A DNA stretch of 64,000 nt from VRUE01 sp963774405 (GTDB lineage: Bacteria; Actinomycetota; Thermoleophilia; Solirubrobacterales; 70-9), in assembly GCA_963774405.1 (NCBI GenBank), contig CAVZEV010000012.1, positions 89,453-153,452 on the forward strand. The letters run 5' to 3'. Positions 9,138-18,644 of this stretch are shown here, piece by piece. The notes under the pieces are model-generated. The model made no database searches, was not told where the DNA came from, and saw nothing but the letters and a program-made list of their open reading frames with translations. Both the position numbers and the translations under genes were made by a program. Each line of letters begins with the position of its first letter. Position 1 is the stretch's first letter.

Positions 9138-9928
9138 ATGCCAGGGAGAAGGGTGGGATATACCGAGGAGCAGGCTCGTGCGGCTATCGCCGAATCGAAC
9201 TCATGGACTGAAGCGTTGCGCCGCTTGGGCTATTGCCCTAGCGGCGGCAACCCCGCAACCCTGAAGAAGTACGCCGCGATTTGGAGGATCTCGACTGATC
9301 ACTTCGACCCATATCGCGGTGTCATGGAGAGAATTCGAAAGCCTGGGCTTTCGCTCGAGGAGATCCTGGTCGAGAACTCGACGTACAGTCGTAGCAACCT
9401 AAAGCGGCGTCTGTACGAGGCGGGTTTGAAGCAGCCTCGCTGTGAGATGTGCGGTCAGGGAGAGACGTGGCGCGGTCGTCACATGTCGATGGTTCTTGAC
9501 CACATCAACGGAGTGAGAGATGACAATCGCCTCGAGAACTTGAGGATGGTTTGCCCGAACTGTGCGGCGACTCTTGACACCCACTGTGGCCGAGCCGCCG
9601 AAAGTCCACCGCCGCTCCGTAACTGCGGCCGCTGTGGGGAGATGTTTCGCGCCAAGCACCGCAAGCAGCGGTTTTGTTCTAGATACTGCGGAATGAGGCG
9701 GGAGCGGGGCCCACTCGCAACAACCGGGGTATTCCGTGTCCCGATTCGAGGAAGGTCGAGCGGCCGCCTTACGAGAAGCTGCGGGAAGAGATCGAGGCGA
9801 CGAGCTACCTGGCGGTTGGGCGCAAGTACGGCGTCTCCGATAACGCGGTGCGCAAGTGGGTTCGCTGGTACGAACGGCAGATCGAGCGTGAAGAGGCAGA
9901 AGCTCAGTCCGTGCGAGACGCGGCTTGA
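9138..9928 (+). CDS. HNH endonuclease with zinc knuckles and C-terminal HTH (one frameshift)
   Basis: This is a free-standing HNH nuclease of about 263 residues. The HNH core reads CEMCGQGETW ... LDHINGVRDDNRLENL then CPNCAATLDTH. It is followed by a second Cys4 cluster (CGRCGEMF ... RFCSRYCG) and, after one missing G near 9,715, a helix-turn-helix LAVGRKYGVSDNAVRKWVRWYE. The N-terminus has another small HTH-like segment (SWTEALRRLGYCPSG). Its position 62 nt after tRNA-Gln suggests a homing-type element using the tRNA locus, which is inference. GC content is lower than that of its neighbours. Confidence 0.85.
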
Positions 9929-9960
9929 TTGCGTCCGGATGACGGCTTAGGGTCCGCAAC

Positions 9961-10535
9961 ATGGAGATGGGGACTCCAACGATGGACCCGGAGATTCGCG
10001 AGGGGCTGAAGCGCAGCTGGAAGGCGCTGATGGCGGTCGGCGTGCTGGCGATCTTCATCGGCTGCGTGGCGATCCTCGTGCCGGCGGTCGCCTCGGTCGG
10101 CACGGCGATCTTCATCGGCTGGATCCTCGTCATCGCCGGAGCGTTCCTGGTCGCCGGCGGCCTTCATGGCGCACTCGATCGGCACGCGTCATCCTGCGCC
10201 TGATCTGGGCGCTGCTGACGGTGATCGTCGGGCTCTGGCTGATCGTGGAACCGCACAACGGCACGCTCACCCTGACCCTGGTGCTTGGCATCTACTTCCT
10301 CTTCATGGGCCTGACCCGGATCGCCGTCGCATTCGCGGGGCGCGGTCAGGAAGGGGCCGGGCTGGTCGGCCTCAGCGGCGTCGCCGGACTGCTGATCGGG
10401 ATCCTCGTGCTGGCGAAGTTCCCTAGCTCCGCCGACTGGGCGATCGGGCTCTTGGTCGGGATCGACCTGATCTTTGCCGGGTGGACGCTCACATCTGTTG
10501 CCCTGGTCGGTAGGGATCTCGCCCGAGGGACGTGA
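9961..10535 (+). CDS. HdeD-family (DUF308) membrane protein (two frameshifts)
   Basis: About 190 residues fold into six hydrophobic helices arranged as repeated pairs, typical of the HdeD/DUF308 family. Examples are LMAVGVLAIFIGCVAILVP, LLTVIVGLWLIVEP and GIYFLFMGLTRIAVAF. Two single-base insertions near 10,163 and 10,190 break the frame in the third helix. Members of the family in Enterobacteria are linked to acid resistance; in actinobacteria the role is unknown. Confidence 0.78.
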
Positions 10536-10542
10536 CGTGGGG

Positions 10543-10650
10543 AGGGGTCATGTGCCCCTCCATCAGAGACCGTTGCCGTTGCGCAGCAGGTCGTTGTAGG
10601 CGATTTGGGATGTGGTCGCCAAGCCTCTGCTGGAGGGGCACATGACCCCT
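10543..10650. repeat. Long inverted repeat, 26-bp arms
   Basis: Arms at 10,543-10,568 and 10,625-10,650 (AGGGGTCATGTGCCCCTCC and complement, one mismatch in 26) enclose 56 nt. The arms also contain a smaller palindrome around CATG. The unit fills the whole gap between the HdeD gene and glmU. It resembles a miniature transposable element or a strong terminator. On the minus strand the loop reads as a short peptide without recognisable homology. Confidence 0.75.
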
Positions 10651-10670
10651 TTCACGACTACGATCCCCGG

Positions 10671-12077
10671 GTGAGCTCGCCTCTGGTCCTGGTCATGGCG
10701 GCGGGCAAGGGCACGCGTATGCGTTCCCGACTGCCGAAGATGCTGCATCCCGTCTGCGGTCGGCCGATGGTCGCCTGGCCGATCGCTGGCCGCGCGCGAA
10801 GCCGGCGCCGGACGGGTGGCTGCGATCGTCTCGCCCGGGCAGCGACATCTGCCGCCGGGCTGCCCGAGGGAGTCGAGACCGTCGTCCAGCCCGAGCCCGA
10901 CGGCACCGGCGGCGCGATCCGCGCGGCGCTGCCGCTGATCGAGGAGGCCGAGACGGTGCTCGTGCTCTCGGGCGACGTGCCGCTGATCTCGGCGGAGACG
11001 ATCGCCGGCGCTGCTCGACGGCCCACGCCGCTTCGCGGGCGGCGGCGACGATGCTGACGATCGAGCTCGACGATCCGGGCTCCTACGGCCGCGTCGTGCG
11101 CGACGCGCGACGGCGGGGTCGAGCGGGTGGTCGAGGCCAAAGCTGCCGGCGACGCCGACCGCCGAGCAGCTGGCGATCCGCGAGATCAACGCCGGCACCT
11201 ACGTCTTCGACGCGGCGCCGCTGGCCGCGGCGCTCGCCGGGCTCTCCAACGACAACGCCCAGGGCGAGTACTACCTGCCCGACGTCCTCCCGGCGCTGCG
11301 CGAGGCCGGCCACACGGTCGCCGCGCACCTCGCCGACGACCTCGCGGTGACGATGGGCATCAACAACCGCGCCGACCTGGCCGCGGTCGAGGCCGAGGCG
11401 CGGCGCCGCATCCTCGACGCGCCACATGCTCGCCGGCGTCACCGTCGTCGATCCCGGCTCGACCTGGGTCGACGCCGGGGTCGAGATCGCCGCCGACGCC
11501 CGGATCGAGCCCGGCAGCAGCCTGCGCGGCGCGACCACGATCGGCGGCGGCACCACGGTCGGGCCGCTGACGCACGCTGATCGACTCCGAGCTCGGCGCC
11601 GACGTCGCGGTGCCGCACTCCTACCTGGTCGAGTGCGACGGTCGCCGACGGCGCCAGCGTCGGCCCGTTCGCCTACCTGCGCCCCGGCGCCGAGCTCGAC
11701 GCGGGCGCCAAGGCGGGCACCTTCGTCGAGATCAAGAACTCACGCATCGGCGCGGGCGCCAAGGTGCCGCACCTGGCCTACGTCGGCGACGCCGAGGTCG
11801 GCGCCGGCAGCAATCTCGGCGCCGGCACGATCACCGCCAACTACGACGGTTTCCGCAAGCACCGGACTGTGATCGGGGAGGATGCGCGCATCGGCGTTGA
11901 CACGATGCTGATCGCGCCGGTAGAAGTCGGCGACGCCGCTTACACTGGCGCCGGGGCGGTGATCAAGAGCGACGTGCCCGAGGGCGCGCTCGGCCGTCAG
12001 CGAGAACGACGCAACGCAACATCGAGGGCTACGCCGACCGCAAGGCCGCCGAGATGCAGAGAGGAGAGACCCCGTGA
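10671..12077 (+). CDS. glmU: Bifunctional UDP-GlcNAc pyrophosphorylase / glucosamine-1-P N-acetyltransferase (several frameshifts)
   Basis: GlmU makes UDP-GlcNAc for peptidoglycan. The pyrophosphorylase half shows LVLVMAAGKGTRMRS, PKMLHPVCGRPM, QPEPDGTGGAI, VLSGDVPL and TMGINNRADLA. The left-handed beta-helix half shows VGPFAYLRPGAELD, GAKVPHLAYVGDAEVG and NYDGFRKHRTVIG. Single-base insertions near 10,785, 10,850, 11,010, 11,108, 11,150, 11,423, 11,575, 11,640 and 11,995 scatter it over three frames; the restored length is about 465. GTG 10,671 is the start. Its TGA overlaps the GTG of prs, so the two are coupled. Confidence 0.9.
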
Positions 12078-13110
12078 GCACGATCGAGGAGCGACCCGAG
12101 GCGGTGCCTGACGCGCCATCACCCATGACTACTCGAAGCGGATGATGGTCTTCGGCGGCCGCAGCTCGATGGAGCTCGCCGCCAAGGTCGCCGGCAAGCT
12201 CGACGTCGACCTCGGCCAGGTGACGCTGAAGACCTTCGCCAACGGCGAGGTCTACTGCCGCTACGAGGAGTCGATCCGCGGCGCCGACGTCTTCATCGTC
12301 CAGTCGACCAGCGCCAACGAGCAGTCCGAGATGACCCCGAACGACTCGCTGATCGAGCTGCTGACGATGATCGACGCGGCCCAGGGCGCCTCCGCCCACC
12401 GCATCATCGCCGTGATGCCCTGGTACGGCTACGCTCGCCAGGACAAGAAGTCGGCCCCGCGCGAGCCGATCTCGGCCCGCATCGTCGCCAAGTGCCTCGA
12501 GGGCGTCGGCGTCGACCGGGTGCTGACGATGGACCTCCACGCCGGCCAGGTGCAGGGCTTCTTCCACGTCCCGGTCGACCACATGACGGCGATGCCGATG
12601 CTGACCCAGTGGTTCGCCGACCAGCACCCGGCCGAGGAGCTGGTGATCGTCTCCCCCGACGCCGGCCGGGTGAAGACGGCGCGCAACTTCGCCCGCCGCA
12701 TCGGCACCCACTGGGCGGTGATGGAGAAGGAGCGCCCGGCCCAGCAGGTGGCCGAGATCGGCTACGTCGTCGGCGACGTCAAAGGCAAGACCGCGGTCCT
12801 GGTCGACGACATGATCGACACCGCCGGCACGCTCTGCGCCGCCGCCCAGACCGTGCTCGACGAGGGCGCGGCGCGGGTGATCGCCTGCGCCACCCACGGC
12901 GTCTTCTCCGGCCCCGCCTACGAGCGGCTCGCCTACGAGAACTCCAACATCGAGCAGATCGTCGTCAGCGACACGATCCCACTGCGCCCGGGGGCGCCGG
13001 ACAACATCAAGGTGCTCTCCACGGCCGGCACCTTCGCCGACTCGATCCGCCGCATCTTCACCGACGACTCGGTCTCCGAGATCTTCGCCGGTGAGAACCA
13101 GCTCTTCTAG
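12074..13110 (+). CDS. prs: Ribose-phosphate pyrophosphokinase (one frameshift near the start)
   Basis: PRPP synthetase transfers pyrophosphate from ATP to ribose 5-phosphate. Recognisable are FANGEVYCRYEESIRG, MPWYGYARQDKK, the MDLHAGQVQGFF metal-binding segment and the PRPP loop VLVDDMIDTAGT. Start GTG 12,074 overlaps the glmU stop (GTGA); one missing C near 12,114 joins STIEERPEAVPDAP to ITHDYSKRMMVFGGRSS. Restored length is about 345 residues. Confidence 0.94.
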
Positions 13111-13853
13111 TGCCGCGGCCTGAGGGCCTGCGCCTGGTCGGCCACAAGGGCGCCGACCTGATCGCGCCCGGCAACACGATCGAGAGCTTCCATGCGGCGG
13201 TCGAGCACGGGGTCGACACGATCGAGCTCGACGTGCTCTGGCTGCGCGACTCGCACCTACCGCTCGAGCAGCGGGCGCCGCTGGTAGTCGCCCACGATTG
13301 GCACGACGCCGAGAGCCGCACGCCGCTGAGGCTGACCGAGGCGCTCGACGCCTTCCTCGAGCCGCCGCTGGCCGAGGTCGAGATCGACATCGACATCAAG
13401 CTGCCGGGCCGCGAGGAGGAGATCGTCGCGGCGCTGCGCGAGCGCGACCTGGTCGGCCGGGCGATGGTCTCGACGATGGAGCTCTACTCGCTGGGCCGCA
13501 TCCTCGCGCTCGAACCGAAGCTGCGCCGCGGCTGGACGTACCCCAAGGTGACCAAGGACTGGGCCTCGAAGCGCTGGGCCAAGGCCCCGATGCTGGCGGC
13601 CCTGGTCGCGATGCGCCGGCGCCTGCCCGGCCTCGCCGCCGAGAAGCTGCCCAAGTTCGGGGTCGAGTCGATGTGGGTCTACCACCCGCTCGTCAGCGCC
13701 CGCCTCGCCCGCATCGCCGAGCTCGCCGGAGTCGAGCTGATCGCCTGGACCGTCGACGACCTCTCCCGCATGCAGCGCCTCGTCGACGCCGGCGTCCACG
13801 GCCTGGTCAGCAACGACCCCCGCCTCTTCAGCCGGCTCGACAGTCCCGCCTAG
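13110..13853 (+). CDS. Glycerophosphodiester phosphodiesterase family protein
   Basis: This 247-residue TIM-barrel protein hydrolyses glycerophosphodiesters to glycerol 3-phosphate and an alcohol. The active-site pattern is intact: GHKGA with the first His, NTIESFHAAVEHGVD, IELDVLW, VAHDW with the second His, and the C-terminal AWTVDDLSRMQRLVDAGVHG. The GTG start shares one base with the prs stop, so it is in the glmU-prs operon. Confidence 0.9.
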   Translation: MPRPEGLRLVGHKGADLIAPGNTIESFHAAVEHGVDTIELDVLWLRDSHLPLEQRAPLVVAHDWHDAESRTPLRLTEALDAFLEPPLAEVEIDIDIKLPGREEEIVAALRERDLVGRAMVSTMELYSLGRILALEPKLRRGWTYPKVTKDWASKRWAKAPMLAALVAMRRRLPGLAAEKLPKFGVESMWVYHPLVSARLARIAELAGVELIAWTVDDLSRMQRLVDAGVHGLVSNDPRLFSRLDSPA

Positions 13854-13861
13854 CCCCTCCG

Positions 13862-13908
13862 TTCCGGTGCGCCTTTTCCCCGATATAGAGGGATAAAGCG
13901 CACCGGAA
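13862..13908. repeat. Intergenic palindrome, TTCCGGTGCGC subtype
   Basis: This 47-bp copy has the same 11-bp arms as that at 5,937 and differs mainly in the centre (CCCCGATATAGAGGG). It lies 9 nt after the GDPD stop and 5 nt before the stop codon of the minus-strand AbiEi/DUF559 gene, so it sits between two convergent genes. Confidence 0.88.
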
Positions 13909-13912
13909 GACG

Positions 13913-14842
13913 TCAGTTGGATTGGAGCATGCGGGCGATGCGTCTTACCACTGCGGTGGGTTCGTCTTTGACCTGTAGCCAGGTGATGCGAGCTGTGCGA
14001 TAGCCGGCCGCGAGCAGGACTTGATCGCGCAGCCGGTCACGCTGGAAGGCGACGGGCGTGCCGTGGGTTTCTTCGCCGTCCGTCTCGATGGCCAGCTTCT
14101 GCTTCTCCCAGAGCATGTCGATCTCCAGGCGATGACCATCAATCTGGAGCCTTGCATTGCAGCGGGGCGAGGGGAGACCTTCTTCAACGAGAATGGGGAG
14201 TAGACGAGCCTCTAGGCGACTTCGTATTCGAAGATCTCTTGGGAGGCGGCGCCAGGGACTCAAGACCACCCGCAGCCGAGGGGCTCCCCGCCTGCGGCTA
14301 CGGGACAGAACGAGATCGATCTCATCAGGGTCGAGCAACCGCAGGATCGCCGCCTGCTCGACCAAACGGCGCAGCTGTCCCCAGCCAGACTGACCGGCCA
14401 TGTCCACGATGGTGCGGGAGATCGTGGTGCATCGGATTCCGTCGCGGACCGTGATCTCGTCCGAGGCGGGCAGTCGCACGCGGTGCCAGCGAATGTCCGG
14501 GATCTTGCGCCCGGACCAGTCCGGCGGAATCACGTGGAAGACAGGAAGCCGCTTGTCCCACAGGCCGAGCAACTCCGCAGCGCTCCCGTGCGAGAGAACC
14601 GTTCCGCTCTCGCACGCCAGCGTGGCGGCAAGCATCCAGCCCCTACGGCTGACGGCACGGTGGCCAACCGCAAATGCCCCGCGGAAAAGGGGCTGCAGAT
14701 AGCCGGACGCAATCCGGTCGTCAATTGCGCCGTCAAGAAGCCCCAATTCCCTCAACTGGCCCCGCGCCACGACTCCATGCTGCTCTCCGGCCAGCCTGGC
14801 GATCGCCTGCTCCGCACTTCCGGTGCGCTTTTTCCCCGCCAT
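13913..14842 (-). CDS. AbiEi-like antitoxin domain / DUF559 nuclease-like protein
   Basis: This is a 309-residue protein. The N-terminal part (residues 10-90, IARLAGEQHGVVARGQL then GLLDGAIDDRIASGYL and a YLQPLFRGAFAVG wing) is the winged-helix of AbiEi-type antitoxins. The C-terminal 100 residues match DUF559, a Vsr-like PD-(D/E)XK fold, with LEIDMLW, LAIETDG, FQRDRLRDQVLLAAGY and TARITW. The ATG at 14,842 lies inside a palindrome copy, giving an N-terminus MAGKKRTG encoded by repeat sequence, and the stop is 5 nt from another copy. No partner AbiEii gene is adjacent. The function is unknown; a nuclease able to act on the flanking palindromes is speculation. Confidence 0.78.
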   Translation of the reverse strand: MAGKKRTGSAEQAIARLAGEQHGVVARGQLRELGLLDGAIDDRIASGYLQPLFRGAFAVGHRAVSRRGWMLAATLACESGTVLSHGSAAELLGLWDKRLPVFHVIPPDWSGRKIPDIRWHRVRLPASDEITVRDGIRCTTISRTIVDMAGQSGWGQLRRLVEQAAILRLLDPDEIDLVLSRSRRRGAPRLRVVLSPWRRLPRDLRIRSRLEARLLPILVEEGLPSPRCNARLQIDGHRLEIDMLWEKQKLAIETDGEETHGTPVAFQRDRLRDQVLLAAGYRTARITWLQVKDEPTAVVRRIARMLQSN

Positions 14843-14864
14843 AGGGGGATAAGGCGCACCGGAA
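14818..14864. repeat. Intergenic palindrome, TTCCGGTGCGC subtype, carrying a start codon
   Basis: This 47-bp copy has arms TTCCGGTGCGC and GCGCACCGGAA and centre CCCCGCCATAGGGGG. The minus-strand ATG of the AbiEi/DUF559 gene is within its centre, so half the palindrome is coding. With the copy at 13,862 it brackets that gene exactly. Confidence 0.88.
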
Positions 14865-14908
14865 CCAGATTCGCCCCCCGGAGCGCCCGGGGCGGCCGAA
14901 GGTGGCGG

Positions 14909-15769
14909 CTAGATGGTGCCCGGCGTTGCGGTCGGCGGGGCGTTGCGGTCGCCGCCCTTGGTCCTGACGGCGGAGTTGAGCTCGTCGGGGGTGAAGCCGC
15001 CGACGGCGTCGCCGTCGAGGGCGTAGCGGTAGAGGGCGACGCCGAAGATGTTGCTGAGGGCGCTGGAGACGAGCAGCGAGATCGCCAGGCCGATCACGCC
15101 GATCACCAGCAGCAGGGCGCCGGCGAAGCCGGCCGAGGCCCAGATCAGGAAGCCGGCGAAGATCAGCAGGCCCGAGGGCAGCACGCCGAGCAGGAAGACA
15201 GCGCCGCCGATCGCGATGTTGCCGGTCACCTGGGCGCCCCAGCGCGACTTGAAGAGGCTGGAGGAGCGCTTCAGGGTCTGGATCGGTCCCGTGCCCTCGA
15301 GCGCGATCACCGGCACGGCGAGGAAGGTGATCAGCGACCAGCCGACGGCGAGCAGGCGGCCGACGATCTCGCCGATCGCGCCCTGGTTCTCGAGCGCGCT
15401 GAGCGCGATTCCGACCGTCGCCGAGAGCGCCGCCCAGCCGGCGATCTGCGAGAAGCGGCTGCGTGAGACGGCGAGGCCGTCGGCGACGGTTGCCCGCCGG
15501 CCCTGGAAGATCATGTTGGCGGCGGCGGCGAGGCCGACGCTGAAGTAGGTGCCGATCACGGCGAGCAGGTAGAAGCCGATTACCGCAAGGGCACCGCCGA
15601 AGACGGCCTGGTCGCTCTCGATCAGGAGCACGCCGGGGCCGACGACGACGATCGCGGCGACGATCGTCGCCGCGCCGCCGTAGAGCGGGAAGCGCAGCAG
15701 CTCGGGGTTCTCGCGCAGCAGCCCCCAGCTTTTCTTGGTCAAGGCCCACCCGCGTTTGATCCGGCTCAT
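14909..15769 (-). CDS. DUF6159-like polytopic membrane protein
   Basis: The protein of 286 residues starts MSRIKRGWALTKKSW and has about six transmembrane helices arranged in pairs, with a GDAVGGF tail. The opening ...KRGWxLxKxSWxxLRxxPEL pattern is shared by a widespread family of uncharacterised membrane proteins. Its ATG overlaps the TGA of the UbiB-family kinase gene (ATGA), so the two are translationally coupled. The molecular role is unknown. Confidence 0.8.
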   Translation of the reverse strand: MSRIKRGWALTKKSWGLLRENPELLRFPLYGGAATIVAAIVVVGPGVLLIESDQAVFGGALAVIGFYLLAVIGTYFSVGLAAAANMIFQGRRATVADGLAVSRSRFSQIAGWAALSATVGIALSALENQGAIGEIVGRLLAVGWSLITFLAVPVIALEGTGPIQTLKRSSSLFKSRWGAQVTGNIAIGGAVFLLGVLPSGLLIFAGFLIWASAGFAGALLLVIGVIGLAISLLVSSALSNIFGVALYRYALDGDAVGGFTPDELNSAVRTKGGDRNAPPTATPGTI

Positions 15770-17201
15770 CGCTGCTCTCCTCCCAGGGACCGCTCGGCAA
15801 TCGGCGTCTGCATCACGCCTCTTCCCTCGAAGTACTCCCACTCCTCCTCGCCGAGCTGGGGTCGCGGGCGCGTCGGCGTAGATCCACTCGCGCATGATCT
15901 GGTGCCAGTTGCGCTTCGCCCGCAGCTGGCCGAGCACGGCGACGACGCCGATTTCCATCCGCCGCCCCATCAGCTCGTCGGCCGGCATCGCCTCGCGCCG
16001 CATCAGGTCGTAGTACTCCGAGCGCGGGTCGTTGGTCGACTCGATGATCTTCATCACCCGTTTGGCGCTGATCTCGATCTCGCGGTCTTCGATGTACCAG
16101 CCGCCGACCGCCTGCATGTGCTCGAGCAGACGCTCGGCGTCGAGCTTGGAGGGGTTCTTGATGAAGCCGAGGTCGTGCAGCGCCCGGCGGAAGTCCTCGG
16201 GATCGTCGCGCGAGGCGGCGTCGAAGGCGCGCTGCTCGAGCACGATCTGCTCGTGGTCGAGCTTCTTGGTCATGCCGAAGTCGAGGAACGCGACGCGGCC
16301 GTCGGCGAGCAGGATGTAGTTGCCGGGGTGGGGGTCGGCGTTGAAGTGCTGCAGGTGGTAGACCGAGCCGAAGCTGCCGCGGAAGACGATCTCGCCGAAG
16401 CGGCTGCGCTCCTCGTGAGGAAGCTGCTTGACCTGCTCGAAGCCGAGCCCCTCGACCAGCTCGGTGACCAGCACGCGCCGGCGCGAGAGCCGCGTGATCA
16501 CTTCCGGCACGTAGATGAAGGGGTGGTCGCGGTAGGCGCGCGAAAAGGTGCGCTGGTTCTGCGCCTCGTACTCGTAGTCGAGCTCCTCCATCACCCGTTC
16601 GCGCAGCTCTTTGGCGATCGCCTTGGCGTCGAGGCCGGGAGCGAGGGCGCGGGCGAGGCGGACGATCGTGCCGGCGTTGCGCAGGTCGGCGTCGAGCGCC
16701 TCGGCGATCCCCGGGTACTGGATCTTGACCGCGACCGACGCGGCCGTCGAGCAGCTCGGCGCGGTGGACCTGGCCGATCGAGGCGGCGGCGAAGGCCTCG
16801 TGCTCGAACTCGGCGAAGAGCTCCGACAGCGGTTCGCCGTCGTACTCCTCGCTGAGCACCTTCTCGACCTTCTCCCAGGGCATCGCCGGCGCGTCGGTGC
16901 GCAGCTTCGCCAGCTGCTCCTGGTAGATCTCGCGGTACTCCTCGGGGATGAACTCGGTGTCGATGAAGGAGGCGAACTGGCCGAGCTTCATCGCCGCGCC
17001 CTTCATCTGGCCCAGGGCGCCGACCATCTTCATCGCCGTCTCCAGGTGGCGCTGCTCGAGCCGCTCCTTGCTCGATTCCTCCGAGCGGCCGACGTTGGTC
17101 GCCTTGGTGCCGGCGTAACGGGCGCCCTGGACGCCGACGATCGAGCCCAGCTTCGCCGAGCGGCGCACCCGTCCCTTGGGGATCTTCGAGCCCTCGCTCA
17201 T
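15766..17201 (-). CDS. UbiB/ABC1-family atypical kinase (two frameshifts)
   Basis: This is a member of the ABC1/UbiB/ADCK family of atypical protein-like kinases. The family-specific KxGQ motif (MKLGQFAS), AAASIGQVHRA, the VAVKIQ lysine, NADPHPGN and the FLDFGM metal-binding motif are all visible. One extra base near 16,737 splits the gene inside the VAVKIQ region, and another near 15,866 shifts the C-terminus, whose proper ending is EEEWEYFEGRGV. Restored length is about 477 residues. It is upstream of and coupled to the membrane protein gene at 15,769. Quinone biosynthesis is the usual context in proteobacteria; here the substrate is unknown. Confidence 0.88.
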
Positions 17202-17259
17202 CGCTCGAAGGTTGTCACAGGCTCCGAACTCGCCTCTTTCTCTATCCTCTCCCGTCCGA

Positions 17260-17947
17260 ATGGCCAAAGGACGCGAAACCCTCAAGGCTGCGCCGCGCAG
17301 CGATTTCGGCTCCCGCACCTCCCGTCGCCTGCGACGCGAGGGCCTGGTGCCCGGCGTCGTCTACAGCGGTGGCGCCGAGGCGCGCGCCTTCCAGGCGCCC
17401 GAACGCGAGATCCGCAACGTGCTCGGCGAAGGCGCGGCGCTCTTCGATCTCGAGATCGAGGGCGGCAAAGCCGTCCCGGTCGTGGTCAAGGAGCAGCAGC
17501 ACCACCCGGTGCGCGGCAGCCTCCAGCACATCGACCTGCAGGAGGTGCGCCTCGATGAGGCGATCCAGGCCGAGGTGGCGATCGAGCTCGAGGGGACCGA
17601 TTCCGCGCCCGGCGTCAAGGGCGGCGGCGTGCTCGAGCACGTCACCCGCGAGGTCACGGTCGAAGCGCTGCCTACCGAGATTCCCGATCGGATCGTCGCC
17701 GACGTCTCGGCGATGGAGATCAACGACACCCTGCAGCTCTCGGCACTTGACGTGCCCGAGGGCGTCACCCTTGTCGCCGACGATCCCGACGAGGTGACGA
17801 TCGCCACGCTCTCGCCGCCGCGCGTCGAGGAAGAGCCCGAGCCCGACGTCGAGGAGGAGGCCGAGCTGGTCGGCGAGGAGGGCGAGGCGCCCGCCGCCGA
17901 GAGAGGGCGAGTCCGAGGGCGACTCGGGCGACTCCGGCGGGGAGTAA
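17260..17947 (+). CDS. rplY: 50S ribosomal protein L25/general stress protein Ctc (one frameshift at C-terminus)
   Basis: The long (Ctc-type) L25 binds 5S rRNA. The N-terminal RNA-binding domain (RREGLVPGVVYSGG) and the C-terminal TL5 domain (LQHIDLQEVRLDE and DVPEGVTLVADDPDEV) are present. A typical acidic tail follows; removing one extra A near 17,900 restores the tail GESEGDSGDSGGE and TAA at 17,945, for about 228 residues. It is directly upstream of pth, the usual order. Confidence 0.93.
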
Positions 17948-17949
17948 CC

Positions 17950-18557
17950 CTGTCGATCTTTCGCCGCCGAGCAGAGCGCGGCGAGGGCGAGCAGCAGGGC
18001 GATCGCATCCTGATCGTCGGGCTCGGCAACCCCGGCGAGCGCTACGCCGCGACCAGGCACAACGTCGGCTTCGAGGTCGCGGCCGAGCTGTCGCGGCGCT
18101 GGGACCTGCCCAAGGCGAAGGCGAAGTTCGGCGGCCTGCTCGAGCGAAGGCCGGGCCGGGCCGGGCGGGCCGCGGGTGGCGATCCTGCTGCCGCAGACTC
18201 AGATGAACGTCTCCGGCGACTCGGCCGGCCCGGCGCGCGGCTCGCTGCAAGGTGCCGCTCGATCGGGTGATCGTCCTCCACGATGAGATCGACCTGCCGT
18301 TCGGCGACGTGCGCGTGCGGCTCGGTGGCGGCCTCGCCGGCCACAACGGCCTCAAGAGCCTCAAGCGCGGCTTCGGCGACGCCGAGTTCTGGCGCGTGCG
18401 GGTCGGGGTGGGCAGGCCCGACTCGACCGACCCCGAGATCGTCGCCTCCTACGTCCTCGGTCGTTTCCGCGAGCCGCGCGACGAGGTGGGGGCGCTGATC
18501 GAGCGGGCCGCCGAGGAGACCGAGCGGCTGATCGCGCAGCTCGACGCGGACGAATAG
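17950..18557 (+). CDS. pth: Peptidyl-tRNA hydrolase (two frameshifts)
   Basis: Pth releases peptides from stalled peptidyl-tRNA. The motifs GLGNPGERYAATRHNVGF (with the catalytic His), LLPQTQMNVSG, VLHDEIDLPFG and GGLAGHNGLKS are all present, in three frames. Extra bases near 18,147 and 18,247 explain the breaks; the restored length is near 201. No ATG or GTG is suitably placed; a CTG at 17,950, 3 nt after rplY, is in frame, so the exact start is uncertain. Confidence 0.9.
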
Positions 18558-18570
18558 ATTGCCCTGTGAA

Positions 18571-18624
18571 CGCGCAAATCGACGCGGTGATCTCCGGGGG
18601 TTCGAATCCGGGTTGATTTGCGCG
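18571..18624. repeat. Hairpin with tRNA T-loop-like insert
   Basis: Perfect 10-bp arms CGCGCAAATC and GATTTGCGCG enclose 34 nt that include GGTTCGAATCC, the canonical T-loop sequence of tRNA. No full tRNA cloverleaf can be drawn. It lies between pth and the enoyl-CoA hydratase gene. Confidence 0.6.
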
Positions 18625-18644
18625 TGAACGTATGGAGCGTTCTT

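Noticed and set aside
14483..15466. 327-residue plus-strand ORF
   Set aside because: It is antisense to the AbiEi/DUF559 and membrane protein genes and has no domain features.
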